Positions 1 to 9,089 of a stretch of 64,000 nucleotides of DNA are shown here, piece by piece (within the stretch, counting starts at the first letter, position 1; each line of letters begins with the position of its first letter). This DNA comes from Siccirubricoccus sp. G192 (GTDB lineage Bacteria > Pseudomonadota > Alphaproteobacteria > Acetobacterales > Acetobacteraceae). The notes beneath the pieces were generated by a model. That model had not been told where the DNA came from. It saw only the letters and a list, made by a program, of their open reading frames with translations, and did no database searches. The DNA is taken from the NCBI RefSeq assembly GCF_019084075.1, contig NZ_JAHREN010000001.1, positions 2,639,501 to 2,703,500 on the forward strand, given 5' to 3'. Made by a program: the position numbers and the translations under genes.

Positions 1-1518
1 ATTGCCGGCACCGAAGGGCGAAAGACGCTCGACCTGGCCGGCGAATTCGGCAGTCGCGGCGGGTACCGCGAGGCTGCCTTCCACCAGCAGGTCGGCGGCA
101 CCGGGCAGGTCTGCGGCGCGGGCCAGGCGCTCATCCAGGAAGGCGTGCAGCTCCGCCTGGCGGCCCGCCACGAAGCTGAAGCCGGCCGCCATGGCGTGGC
201 CGCCGCCGGTCTCCAGCAGGCCCGCCTGGCGCGCCGCGATCACTGCCGCGCCGAGATCCAGCCCCGGCACCGAACGGCCCGAGCCCTTGGCAAGCCCCCC
301 CGCCACCCCGGCGACGCAGGCCGGGCGATTGAACCGCTCCTTCATCCGGCCGGCGACGATGCCGACCACGCCGGGGTGCCAGCCCTCGCCAGAAACCAGG
401 AGCACGGGATGGCCCTCGGCGACCTGGGCCTCGGCGGCGGCCAGCGCCCCTCCCAGCACCTCGGCCTCCACCTCCTGGCGGCGGCGGTTCACGGCATCCA
501 GCCGCTCCGCCATGGCGCGGGCCTCGATCGGGTCGTCGCAGAGCAGCAGGCGCATGCCGAGATCGCATTCATCGATCCGGCCCGCGGCATTGATGCGCGG
601 GCCGAGCACGAAGCCCAGCGAATGCGCGGTCGGCGCGTCCCGCACCAGCCCGACCTCCAGCAGCGCGGCGATTCCGGCACGGCCGCGCTTCCGCATCACC
701 TTCAGTCCCTGCGCCACCAGGGCCCGGTTCACGCCGGTGAGCGGCATCACGTCGCAGACCGTGGCCAGCGCCACCAGGTCGAGCAGATCGAGCAGCCGCG
801 GCTCCTCCGCCTGGGCGAAATGCCCGGTGCGGCGCAGCGCCCGGTGCAGCGCCACCACCGCCAGGAAGGCCACCGCCGCGGCGCAGAGGTTACGCAGGCC
901 GGAGGTGCAGTCCAGCCGGTTCGGATTGACCACCGCCGCCGCCCGTGGCACCGGCCCCTCCGCCTTGTGGTGGTCCAGCACCACCACATCGGCGCGACCC
1001 TCGGCCTCGGCCAGCGCCGCATGCGCGGCGATGCCGCAATCGACGCAGACGATCAGCGTCGCGCCCCTTTCGCAGAGCGCACGGATGGCGGCAGGATTGG
1101 GGCCATAGCCCTCGCGCAGCCGGTCCGGCACGTAATGACTGACCTGGCAGCCGAGTGCGCGCAGCGCGCGGACCATCAGCGCGCCCGAACAGGCCCCATC
1201 CACATCATAGTCGCCGAAGACCGCGATCCTTTCCCCTTGGCGCACGGCGCGGGCCAGGCGCTCCGCCGCCGCATCCATGTCGAGCAGCACGGAGGGGTTG
1301 GGCAGCAGGGCACGCAGCGTGGGATCGAGGAAATCCGCCGCCACTTCAGGCTCGACGCCGCGCGCCGCCAGCAGCCGCCCCACCAGCTCCGGCAGCTCTA
1401 GCCGCTGCGCGATGGCGAGGCCGGTGCGCGCATCGCCCTCACGCCAGACCCAGCGGCGGCCCAGCACGCTGCGGGCGACCCCGAGGACAGGCCCAGCCGG
1501 GCGGAACCCGTCCATCAT
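1..1518 (-). CDS. recJ: Single-stranded-DNA-specific exonuclease RecJ (3' part outside window)
   Basis: 5'-to-3' single-strand DNA exonuclease of recombination and mismatch repair. The first 506 codons are visible and the frame is open to the window edge; RecJ proteins are usually about 570-600 residues, so the C-terminal part is missing here. Visible motifs are DFLDPTLRALLP near residue 63, the metal-binding VFGDYDVDG at about 100-108, the DHH triad at 182-184, and a GGGHAMAAGF motif near residue 437 (DHHA1 domain). The start is one of two adjacent ATGs, only 4 bases after the glpX stop, so the two are almost certainly co-transcribed. A run of seven G within it (codons GCG GGG GGG CTT near position 300) keeps the expected frame, unlike similar runs elsewhere in the window. 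Confidence 0.93.
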   Translation of the reverse strand, partial: MMDGFRPAGPVLGVARSVLGRRWVWREGDARTGLAIAQRLELPELVGRLLAARGVEPEVAADFLDPTLRALLPNPSVLLDMDAAAERLARAVRQGERIAVFGDYDVDGACSGALMVRALRALGCQVSHYVPDRLREGYGPNPAAIRALCERGATLIVCVDCGIAAHAALAEAEGRADVVVLDHHKAEGPVPRAAAVVNPNRLDCTSGLRNLCAAAVAFLAVVALHRALRRTGHFAQAEEPRLLDLLDLVALATVCDVMPLTGVNRALVAQGLKVMRKRGRAGIAALLEVGLVRDAPTAHSLGFVLGPRINAAGRIDECDLGMRLLLCDDPIEARAMAERLDAVNRRRQEVEAEVLGGALAAAEAQVAEGHPVLLVSGEGWHPGVVGIVAGRMKERFNRPACVAGVAGGLAKGSGRSVPGLDLGAAVIAARQAGLLETGGGHAMAAGFSFVAGRQAELHAFLDERLARAADLPGAADLLVEGSLAVPAATAEFAGQVERLSPFGAGN

Positions 1519-1522
1519 GGAA

Positions 1523-2521
1523 TCAGGCGACAAAGGCGGTAGGCTTCAGCGCGAAATTATGATGCCCCTCGACATAGCGGACCGTGCCCGACTTGCTCCG
1601 CATGACGATGGAATGCGTCACCGCGCCACCGGCGAAGCGGCGCACGCCGCGCAGCATCGGCCCGGTGGTGACGCCGGTGGCGGCGAACATCACCTCACCG
1701 CGCGCCATGTCGAAGATGCCGTATTTCCGCTGCGGGTCGGTGACGCCCATGTCGCGCGCCCGGGTGATCTGCTCCTCGTTCTCGAACAGCAGCCGGCCCT
1801 GCATCTGGCCACCGATGCAACGCAGCGCCGCGGCTGCCAGCACGCCCTCCGGCGCGCCGCCGGAGCCGAGATAGATGTCCACCCCGGCCTCCGGCTGGCT
1901 CACCGCAATCACCCCCGCCACATCGCCATCGCCGATCAGCATGATGCGGGCGCCGGCCGCGCGGCAGGCCTTGATGAGATCGCGGTGGCGGTCGCGGTCG
2001 AGGGTGCAGACCATCAGGTCGCCCACCTCGCATTTCTTGGCCCGCGCCAATTCGCGCAGGTTGGTCTCGACCGGCGCATCCAGATCGACGACGCCCTCCG
2101 GCAGGCCGGGCCCGACCGCGATCTTCTCCATGTAGATGTCGGGGGCGTGCAGGAAGCAGCCATGCTCGGCCAGCGCCACGGTGGCGATGGCGTTGGGGCC
2201 GCCCTTGGCCGTGATGGAGGTGCCCTCCAGCGGGTCCACCGCGATATCCACCGAAGGCCCGCCAAGGCCGATCCGCTCGCCGATATAGAGCATCGGCGCC
2301 TCGTCCATCTCGCCCTCGCCGATCACCACGGTGCCGGAGATGGCGACGGTGTCGAAAGCCTTCCGCATGGCATCCACCGCGGCGCCATCGGCGGCATTCT
2401 TGTCGCCCCGGCCGATCCAGCGGGAGGCGGCCAGCGCCGCGGCCTCGGTGACGCGGACCAGTTCCAGCGCCAGGTTGCGGTCGGCCACCAGGCCAGCCTT
2501 CGGATCGATCTGCGCCATCAC
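1523..2521 (-). CDS. glpX: Class II fructose-1,6-bisphosphatase GlpX
   Basis: Hydrolyses fructose-1,6-bisphosphate to fructose-6-phosphate in gluconeogenesis (in some bacteria also sedoheptulose-1,7-bisphosphate); cytoplasmic and metal-dependent. The protein is 332 residues, the normal family length. It shows the GlpX/inositol-phosphatase-fold signature DPLEGTSITAKGGPNAIA and an N-terminal segment ending WIGRGDKNAADGAAVDAMR, both typical of GlpX. An AGGGAGG-like ribosome binding site precedes the ATGs. It lies 52 bases after hom and 4 bases before recJ. The hom-glpX-recJ order is one I associate with Acetobacteraceae and relatives. Confidence 0.95.
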   Translation of the reverse strand: MMAQIDPKAGLVADRNLALELVRVTEAAALAASRWIGRGDKNAADGAAVDAMRKAFDTVAISGTVVIGEGEMDEAPMLYIGERIGLGGPSVDIAVDPLEGTSITAKGGPNAIATVALAEHGCFLHAPDIYMEKIAVGPGLPEGVVDLDAPVETNLRELARAKKCEVGDLMVCTLDRDRHRDLIKACRAAGARIMLIGDGDVAGVIAVSQPEAGVDIYLGSGGAPEGVLAAAALRCIGGQMQGRLLFENEEQITRARDMGVTDPQRKYGIFDMARGEVMFAATGVTTGPMLRGVRRFAGGAVTHSIVMRSKSGTVRYVEGHHNFALKPTAFVA

Positions 2522-2573
2522 GGCCTCCCTGCGTTCCAGGCACGACTATAGCGCAGCCGGAGGCCGCCGGAAG

Positions 2574-3866
2574 CTACAGTGGCTCGATCCGGATCAGCGC
2601 CGGCCGCTCCAGCACCGCGTCCAGGGCGGCGATGCGGGTGAGCGCGGCCCGCATCGAGGCTTCCTCGCAATCATGCGTGGTCAGCACCACGGGCACGGCC
2701 TCGCCGGGGGCGCGGCCGCGCTGCAGCATGGCTTCCAGGCTGATGGCGTGGTCGCGCAGCACGCCGGTGACATCGGCGATCACCCCGGGCCGGTCCAGCA
2801 CCATCAGGCGGAGGTAGTAGCAGCCCGCATGCCGGTCCATCGGCACGGTGGGCGCGGCTTCCAGCGCGCCGCTGGCGGCGCCCCAGACCGGGGTGTGGCG
2901 GCCGCGCGCCAGGTCGATGAGGTCGGCCACCACCGCGCTGGCGGTCGGTCCCGCCCCGGCGCCGCGGCCTTCCAGCATCACCGTGCCGACGAAATCACCC
3001 TCCGCCACCACGGCGTTGAAGACGCCATCGACCCGGGCGATGGGGGCGGCGGCCGGCACCATGCAGGGATGCACGCGGGTGGAGATGCCCGCCTCGGTCC
3101 GCCGGGCAATGCCGAGCAGCTTGATGCGGTAGCCGAGCTCCTCGGCCAGCGCGATGTCGAGCGCGGTGACGTCGCGGATGCCCTCCACATGCACCGCGCC
3201 GAAATCCACCGGCCGGCCAAAGGCCAGCGCCGCCAGGATCGCCAGCTTGTGCGCGGCATCGATGCCGTCGATGTCGAAGGCGGGGTCGGCCTCGGCATAG
3301 CCGAGCCGCTGCGCCTCGGCCAGCACCTCGGCGAATTCGCGCTTCTGCTCGCGCATGGTGGTGAGGATGTAGTTGCAGGTGCCGTTCAGGATGCCGGCGA
3401 CCCGGCCGATGCGATTGCCGGCCAGCCCCTCGCGCAGCGCCTTGATGGCGGGGATGCCGCCGGCCACCGCCGCCTCGAAACCCAGCGCCACGCCCTGCGC
3501 CTCGGCCAGTTCGGCGATGGCGGCGCCATGCACCGCCAGCAGCGCCTTGTTGGCGGTGACCACCGGCTTGCCGGCCCTGAGGCTGGCTTCCACCAGGCTG
3601 CGGGCGGGGCCGTCGCTGCCGCCGATCAGCTCCACCACCACATCCACCTGCGGGTCGGCGGCGAGCAGCGCCGGGTCGTCGTACCAGCGCAGCGCCCCGA
3701 GCGGCACGCCGCGGCTGCGGCTGCGGTCGCGGGCGGAGACGGCAGTGACGACGATGGGCCGCCCGGCTCGCGCCGCCACGATATCGGCATTGTCGGAGAG
3801 CAGCTTCAGCACGCCGGCGCCGACCGTGCCAAGGCCGGCGACACCGATGGACAGCGGGCGGGTCAT
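2574..3866 (-). CDS. hom: Homoserine dehydrogenase
   Basis: NAD(P)-dependent reduction of aspartate semialdehyde to homoserine, the branch to threonine and methionine. The 430-residue protein has an N-terminal nucleotide-binding loop (VAGLGTVGAGVLKLL, residues about 7-21), the catalytic domain with the GILNGTCNYILT segment, and a C-terminal ACT domain (DRPGVIADVTGVL) that usually mediates threonine feedback. The open frame extends far upstream, but that part is a shadow of alaC; the ATG chosen overlaps the alaC stop as ATGA, implying translational coupling. Aspartate-semialdehyde dehydrogenase (asd), which makes its substrate, is about 11 kb away in the same orientation. Confidence 0.95.
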   Translation of the reverse strand: MTRPLSIGVAGLGTVGAGVLKLLSDNADIVAARAGRPIVVTAVSARDRSRSRGVPLGALRWYDDPALLAADPQVDVVVELIGGSDGPARSLVEASLRAGKPVVTANKALLAVHGAAIAELAEAQGVALGFEAAVAGGIPAIKALREGLAGNRIGRVAGILNGTCNYILTTMREQKREFAEVLAEAQRLGYAEADPAFDIDGIDAAHKLAILAALAFGRPVDFGAVHVEGIRDVTALDIALAEELGYRIKLLGIARRTEAGISTRVHPCMVPAAAPIARVDGVFNAVVAEGDFVGTVMLEGRGAGAGPTASAVVADLIDLARGRHTPVWGAASGALEAAPTVPMDRHAGCYYLRLMVLDRPGVIADVTGVLRDHAISLEAMLQRGRAPGEAVPVVLTTHDCEEASMRAALTRIAALDAVLERPALIRIEPL

Positions 3867-5083
3867 GCCTGGGCCAGCTCCTTCTTGGGCTCGCTCGGGC
3901 CCAGATTGTCGCCCTGGAGGAAGCCCTTGATCCCGCGCAGCGCCTGGCGGATGCGGTGGCTGTTCTCGACCAGCGCGATGCGGACATGGGCATCGCCATG
4001 CTCGCCGAAACCGAGGCCCGGCGCGACCGCGACCTTGGCCCTGGCCAGCAGCAGCTTGCTGAACTCGACGCTGCCGAGATGGCGGAATTTCTCCGGGATC
4101 GGCGCCCAGACGAACATGCTGCCCTCCGGCGAGGGCACCTCCCAGCCGGCATTGCGCAGCCCGCGCACCAGCAGGTCGCGGCGTTCGCGGTAGAGCACCC
4201 GCATCTCCGCCACCGTGTCCTGCGGCCCGTTCAGGGCCGCCGCGGCGGCGATCTGGATCGGGGCGAAGGCGCCGTAGTCCAGGTAGGACTTCACCCGGGT
4301 CAGCGCGCCGATCAGCCGCTGGTTGCCGGCGGCGAAGCCCATGCGCCAGCCCGGCATGTTGTAGGTCTTGGAGAGCGAGGTGAACTCGACCGTCACCTCC
4401 TTCGCACCCGGCACCTCCAGCACCGAGGGCGGCGGGGTGGCGCCGAAATACAGCTCGGCATAGGCAAGGTCGGAGAGGATGAACAGCTCGTGCCGCCGGC
4501 ACAGCGCCACCAGATCCCGGTAGAATTCGATGCTGGCCAGATGCGCGGTGGGGTTCGAGGGGAAATTGACGATCACCGCGGTCGGCTTCGGCACCGAATG
4601 CCGCACCGCGCGGTCGATCGCGGCCAGCATCTCGTCATCCGGCGTGCAGGGCAGGCTGCGCACGGAGGCGCCGGCGATGATGAAGCCGAATTGGTGGATG
4701 GGATAGGAGGGGTTCGGCACCAGGATGGTGTCGCCCGGCGAGGCAATGGCCTGGGCCAGGTTGGCCAGCCCTTCCTTGCTGCCGAGCGTCGCCACCACCT
4801 CGGTCTCGGGGTCGAGCTTCACGCCGAAGCGGCGGCCGTAATAGCCGGCGAGGGCCTTCCGCAGCCCCGGGATGCCCTTCGACATGGAATAACGGTGGGT
4901 GCGTGGGTCCTGCACCGCCTCGATCAGCTTGGCCACGATATGCCGCGGCGTCGGGCTGTCCGGATTGCCCATGCCGAGGTCCACGATGTCCTCGGCCGCC
5001 GCTCGCGCCTTGGCCTTGGCCGCGTTCACCTCGGCGAAGACATAGGGCGGCAGGCGGCGGATGCGGTGGAATTCCTCGGTCAT
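3863..5083 (-). CDS. alaC: PLP-dependent aminotransferase, AlaC/LL-diaminopimelate aminotransferase-like
   Basis: Class I/II aminotransferase, 406 residues, probably making alanine from pyruvate and glutamate (AlaC) or acting on a related keto acid. The PLP-binding lysine sits in SLSKTYNMPGWRMGFAAGN. Other fold-type I signatures are DLGMGNPDSPTPRHIV near the N terminus, ATLGSKEGLANL, NPSYPIHQFGF and VNFPSNPTAH. The start ATG is followed by TEEFHRIRRLPPYVFAEVN, the usual family N terminus. It overlaps hom by four bases, so it probably sits at the head of an alaC-hom-glpX-recJ unit. The exact substrate cannot be fixed from sequence; an LL-diaminopimelate aminotransferase label is common for this group. 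Confidence 0.88.
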   Translation of the reverse strand: MTEEFHRIRRLPPYVFAEVNAAKAKARAAAEDIVDLGMGNPDSPTPRHIVAKLIEAVQDPRTHRYSMSKGIPGLRKALAGYYGRRFGVKLDPETEVVATLGSKEGLANLAQAIASPGDTILVPNPSYPIHQFGFIIAGASVRSLPCTPDDEMLAAIDRAVRHSVPKPTAVIVNFPSNPTAHLASIEFYRDLVALCRRHELFILSDLAYAELYFGATPPPSVLEVPGAKEVTVEFTSLSKTYNMPGWRMGFAAGNQRLIGALTRVKSYLDYGAFAPIQIAAAAALNGPQDTVAEMRVLYRERRDLLVRGLRNAGWEVPSPEGSMFVWAPIPEKFRHLGSVEFSKLLLARAKVAVAPGLGFGEHGDAHVRIALVENSHRIRQALRGIKGFLQGDNLGPSEPKKELAQA

Positions 5084-5169
5084 CGACGGGGTCCGATCGT
5101 GTTGGACCCACCGCCCCGGGCGGCTGGCTACCGCCCCGGGCGTTGGGCCGTCCCGTATAGCCGAGCCCG

Positions 5170-5811
5170 TCAGCGGGGGCGAGGCGGCACGAGCAGATCG
5201 GGCGAAGGTGGTGGCGGCAGGCCGAGCAGATCGGGCGGCGGCGGGGCCGGTGCCATCTCCGGCACCGCAGGCGCCTGTGGCTCGGGCACAGCGGATGCCG
5301 GCGGCTCGGGCTGTGGCGTTGTGCCGGCCGGCACCGGCCGATTCGGGGCGGGACGGCTCGGGGCCGGGGCTTCCGACCAGGGGATGCGCGGCGCGGCGGC
5401 CAGGGCAGGGCGCGGCGGCGGCGCGGCCGGCATGCCCGGAGCCCCGGGGACCAGGCCGGCGGCGGCCGGGGCGGGCGTGGTACGGAGGGCCAGGGGCTCG
5501 CGCGAATTGGCCCGGTCCTTGGCTAGGTCTGCGAAGATCGCCGCCCGGCTGGCGGCGCTTGGCCGCTCCGGCCTTGGGGGAACGCTCGCGAGGTTCGGGC
5601 GGGGGAGGTCCAGCCCCGGCGGTGGCAGCCGGCCCGCATCGGCCTCGCCGCTGATCTCGCGGTAGATCACCACCGGGTTGATCTCGTCCGGCACCTGGCA
5701 GCCGGTGAGCGCCAGGCCGGCAAGCAACGCCACGGCCCATGGCCGGAGCCTTTCCGGGCCCGTGCCCTGCGGCTTCCCTGGTGCTTCGCCCCGCGGGCGT
5801 GATGCCGGCAT
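5170..5811 (-). CDS. Pro-rich putative lipoprotein
   Basis: I do not recognise a characterised family. The 213-residue product has a hydrophobic segment ending in a lipobox (LALTGC, Cys at residue 38), so it is probably lipid-anchored in the envelope. The n-region is long, about 24 residues, which suggests the real start may be further in, but no in-frame ATG or GTG lies between. After the cysteine comes a short conserved-looking patch (VPDEINPVVIYREISGEADAG), then a low-complexity Pro/Ala-rich tail to the C terminus. It ends 86 bases before alaC on the same strand and may be co-transcribed with it. Codon use is that of the surrounding genes. Confidence 0.6.
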   Translation of the reverse strand: MPASRPRGEAPGKPQGTGPERLRPWAVALLAGLALTGCQVPDEINPVVIYREISGEADAGRLPPPGLDLPRPNLASVPPRPERPSAASRAAIFADLAKDRANSREPLALRTTPAPAAAGLVPGAPGMPAAPPPRPALAAAPRIPWSEAPAPSRPAPNRPVPAGTTPQPEPPASAVPEPQAPAVPEMAPAPPPPDLLGLPPPPSPDLLVPPRPR

Positions 5812-5924
5812 TCCTGCTGCCCTTGTTGCGACGCCAGGGTTAGCCCGGAACGCGCCGCCGGGGGAAGCCCGACGGCTGCGGAACCGTACTGGAGGACCGG
5901 CCGTTCCCTGGGCTAGACTGGCGC

Positions 5925-7728
5925 ATGGACCAGGAAAACTTGCCCGAGTCGCGCCACTTCCGCCTGCCCGATCCGGCGCTGGTGACCCGCACCATGGCGG
6001 AGGTGGCGGAGCGCGGCCAGCGGATCGTCAGCGACTTCCTGAAACGCCAGTCGGAGGCGGGGGGGCAGCCCGGACCCGCTGAATATCGGCAGCGCCTTCA
6101 TGGAGATGACGACGCGGCTGATGACCAACCCGGCCCGGCTGATGCAGGCGCAGCTCGGTTTCTGGCAGGACTACCTGACGCTCTGGCAGAACACCGCCCG
6201 CCGCATGATGGGCGCGGAGGTGGGCCCGGTCATCGCCGAGGACCCGCGCGACCGCCGCTTCAAGGATGATGCCTGGCGGGAGAACGAGGTCTTCGACTTC
6301 ATCAAGCAGTCCTACCTGCTCTCGGCCCGCTTCTTCCAGAACGTGGTGGGCGGGGTGGACGGGCTCGATACCAAGACCGCGCAGAAGGTGGATTTCTACA
6401 CCCGGCAGTTCGTCGATGCGATGAGCCCCACCAACTTCCTGATGACCAATCCGGAAGTGCTGCGGAAGACCGCGGAGACGGGCGGCGAGAACCTGCTGAA
6501 GGGCCTCTCCCATCTGCTGGCGGATCTGGAGCGCGGCCGTGGCCAGCTTCGCATCCGCATGTCCGACGACAGCAAATTCCGCGTCGGCGAGAATATCGCG
6601 GTGACGCCGGGCAAGGTGGTCTACCAGAACGACCTGATGCAACTGATCCAGTACAACCCGGCGACCGAGACGGTGCTGAAGCGGCCGTTGGTGATCTTCC
6701 CGCCCTGGATCAACAAATTCTACATCCTGGACCTGCGGCCGCGGAATTCCTTCGTCCGCTGGGCGGTTGAGCAGGGCCACACCGTCTTTGTCGCCTCCTG
6801 GGTCAACCCGGACGAGACGCTGGCCGAAAAGGGCTTCGACGACTACATGCGGGAGGGCGTCTACGCAGCCCTCGACGCCATCGAGCGTGCGACCGGCGAG
6901 CGCCAGGTGAATGCCATCGGCTACTGCCTCGGCGGCACCCTGCTGGCCACCACGCTGGCGCATATGGCGGCGAAGCGCGACACCCGCATCAAATCCGCCA
7001 CCTATTTCGTCACCATGACCGATTTCGAGGAAGCCGGGGAACTCGGTGTCTTCATCGACGAGGAACAGTTGAAGTCGCTCGAGGAGAAAATGGCCGCGCG
7101 CGGCTTCCTCGAAGGCAGCGAGATGGCCACCACCTTCAACATGCTGCGCGCCAACGACCTGATCTGGTCCTTCGTGGTGAACAACTACCTGCTGGGGCAG
7201 GAGCCTTTCCCCTTCGACCTGCTCTACTGGAACGACGACAGCACCCGCATGCCGGCGCGCATGCACAGCTTCTACCTGCGCCGCATGTACCAGCAGAACG
7301 ACCTGGTGAAGCCCGGCGCGATCGAACTCGACGGGGTGAACATCGACCTCCGCAGGATCAAGGTGCCGAGCTACCTGATCTCGACCCGCGAGGACCATAT
7401 CGCGCCGTGGAAATCCACCTACCGCGCGACGCAGATCTACCAGGGGCCGGTGCGTTTCGTCCTCGCCGCCTCGGGCCATATCGCCGGCGTGGTGAACCCG
7501 CCCGAGAGCGGCAAATACAGCCACTGGGTCAACGACAAGCTGCCGCCCGACCCCGACGAGTGGTTCGCCGGCGCCACCGAACTGGCCGGCTCCTGGTGGC
7601 CGGACTGGCAGCGCTGGGTCACGTCCCTCTCGAAGGAGCAGGTGCCGGCGCGGGTGCCGGGCAGCGGCGGCCTGCCGGCGCTGGAGGATGCGCCGGGCAG
7701 CTATGTTAAGGTGATGGCCACGGATTGA
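5925..7728 (+). CDS. phaC: Class I poly(3-hydroxyalkanoate) synthase, frame interrupted in a G7 tract
   Basis: Polymerises (R)-3-hydroxyacyl-CoA into PHA storage granules. Its parts lie in two frames. The N-terminal 45 or so residues start at 5925 (MDQENLPESRHFRLPDP) and the remainder follows one frame over, from about 6066 on. Removing one G from the run 6059-6065 joins them as ...SEAGGSPDPLNIGSAF, a typical class I linker, giving about 600 residues. The catalytic cysteine is in GYCLGG (residue 334 of the joined protein), with Asp in STREDHIAPW and His in SGHIAG. As sequenced, only a protein from the internal ATG at 6100 (542 residues) would contain the catalytic domain. No phaA, phaB or phasin gene is adjacent. 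I favour a base-calling error over a true knock-out. Confidence 0.9.
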
Positions 7729-7752
7729 GGCCGCCGCGGCGGTGGTCCCGGC

Positions 7753-8385
7753 TCAATATCCGCCGCCGGTCCCCCCGCCCAGGCCGAAGGTGGTGATGGA
7801 GCGGCCGGAGGCATCGACCGGCCGGTTCCCCAGCCAGCGGCCCTCCGCATCGAAGCGCGCCACCTCCTGTGCCGCCAGACCGGTGGCGATCGCCACCTGC
7901 GGCAGGGGGCCTGCGTCGCCGAGCCGGGCGACCGAAGCCGCGCCACCCGGGCGGAACATCGGTGCCGGCAGGGCGGCCGCGGCGGCGCTCCGGTTGCCGG
8001 CGCGCAGCGCCCGCGCGGCCGCCAGAAGGGCCGGCACCACCGCATCCGGCTCGGCCTCCTCCGCCACGCCGATGGCGTCCCGGAGTTCGGCCCTGGCCAG
8101 CAGCAACTCCCGCCGGATGCCCTCCGGCATTGGCGCCCAGCGGGGGTCGCGGGGGATCGCCGCGGTGGCATATTCAAGCTGCGCCGCCGCCTGGGCCAAT
8201 GCGGCGGGCTGCCCGGCCAGGCCCGCGCCACGATCCGCAAAGGCCGCGGCGGTGGCGAGGATGGAGGCCCGCACGGGTTCCGCCGCCTCGCCGACGAGAT
8301 CGGCTGGCGGCGGCGGCGCGGGTGCCCGCGTCAGTTCAGCACAGCCTGCGGCCGCCAGGAGCAGCAGCAGGCAGGCCCGGCGCAT
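7753..8385 (-). CDS. Putative lipoprotein, member 1 of a four-gene paralogous array
   Basis: Function unknown. The product is 210 residues with a signal peptide and lipobox (LLLLAAAGC, Cys at residue 15). Its body matches the three genes upstream: an Ala-rich helix with AAAQLEYATAAIPRDPRW, then a RRELLLARAELRDAIGV helix, AARALRAGN, ALPAPMFRPGGAASVARLGD, and a C-terminal IATGLAAQEVARFDAEGRW stretch. The C-terminal tail is Gly-rich and longer than in the other copies. Its start overlaps the preceding copy's stop by one base (TGATG), so translation is probably coupled. Likely an envelope protein exposed to the periplasm. Confidence 0.65.
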   Translation of the reverse strand: MRRACLLLLLAAAGCAELTRAPAPPPPADLVGEAAEPVRASILATAAAFADRGAGLAGQPAALAQAAAQLEYATAAIPRDPRWAPMPEGIRRELLLARAELRDAIGVAEEAEPDAVVPALLAAARALRAGNRSAAAAALPAPMFRPGGAASVARLGDAGPLPQVAIATGLAAQEVARFDAEGRWLGNRPVDASGRSITTFGLGGGTGGGY

Positions 8386-8951
8386 CAGAATCGGCCGCGG
8401 CCCTGGCCATCCTGGCGGCGCAACGTGTCATTCGCCTCCACTGCCGCCTGGTTGGTCAGCGGCAGGGCCGGCAGGGCGGCCAGCCGGGTCAGCGTGGCCG
8501 CGCCGCCCTGCGGGAAGACGCTGGGCGGCAGGGCGGCCGCGGCCGCCTCGGTCTGGCCGGAGCCGAGGGCACGGGCGCTGGCATAGAGTGAATCGATCAC
8601 CCTCTGTGGCGCCGTCCCGGCCGGGATGCCGAGCGCGCGGCGCCATTCCTCACGTGCCCGCGCATACCGGGCCGGCGAAATCGATACCTCCCCTGTGAAG
8701 CGTGGGTTTGTCTCCATCTCAACGGCGACGAATTCCATCTGCGCCACCGCGCGGGCGGCCTGTTCCGGCTGGCCCGCCAGGCGGTTGGGCGAGCTGAAGG
8801 CGGTGGAGGTGGTGGCGACGGCCGAACGCAGGGGGTCACCCGCCCCAATCACCGCGTCATAGGGCAGCCGGGCATTGTGCTGCGGCTGCTGCGCCGCGCA
8901 GGCGGCAAGCCCCAAAGCGGCGGCGAGGGAAAGCATGGTCCGGCTGGTCAT
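8385..8951 (-). CDS. Putative lipoprotein, member 2 of the paralogous array
   Basis: Function unknown; 188 residues with a lipobox at LGLAAC (Cys18). It shares with the neighbouring copy the motif LPYDAVIGAGDPLRSAV just after the acylation site, then VAQMEFVAVEMETNPRF, EWRRALGIPAGTAPQRVIDS, LYASARALGSG, ALPPSVFPQGGAATLTRLA and a final NQAAVEANDTLRR segment. The order and spacing of these blocks are the same in all four genes, so they arose by tandem duplication. It is the second to last gene of the minus-strand run and is coupled by a one-base overlap to the next copy. Confidence 0.65.
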   Translation of the reverse strand: MTSRTMLSLAAALGLAACAAQQPQHNARLPYDAVIGAGDPLRSAVATTSTAFSSPNRLAGQPEQAARAVAQMEFVAVEMETNPRFTGEVSISPARYARAREEWRRALGIPAGTAPQRVIDSLYASARALGSGQTEAAAAALPPSVFPQGGAATLTRLAALPALPLTNQAAVEANDTLRRQDGQGRGRF

Positions 8952-9041
8952 TCAGATGTCCTTGCAAGTCTTGCAATACCAGTGATCCGATCCTGACGCT
9001 TGGTCCCCAAGTGCCAGGTGAATCGGCCCACCAAACCAAGG

Positions 9042-9089
9042 CTAGTGGTGCAAGTCCAACGGTCCTTTCCGTTGGACTTGCACCACTAG
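9042..9089. repeat. Perfect 21-bp inverted repeat with 6-base loop
   Basis: The arms 9042-9062 and 9069-9089 are exact reverse complements (left arm begins CTAGTGGTGCAAGTCCAACG) around the loop TCCTTT. The TAG stop of the lipoprotein gene at 9086-9658 lies inside the right arm, so on the minus-strand transcript the hairpin forms right at the stop codon. There is no clear run of U after it, so it is not a textbook terminator. It may act as a processing or stability element, an attenuator between copies of the lipoprotein array, or be a dispersed palindromic repeat. Confidence 0.85.

Noticed and set aside
1277-2551. Long plus-strand frame opposite glpX and recJ
   Set aside because: Antisense shadow of high-GC genes; glpX and recJ on the other strand have clear motifs.
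5925-6269. Separate 114-residue gene before phaC
   Set aside because: Its first 45 or so residues are the PhaC N terminus in the other frame; the rest is out-of-frame PhaC.
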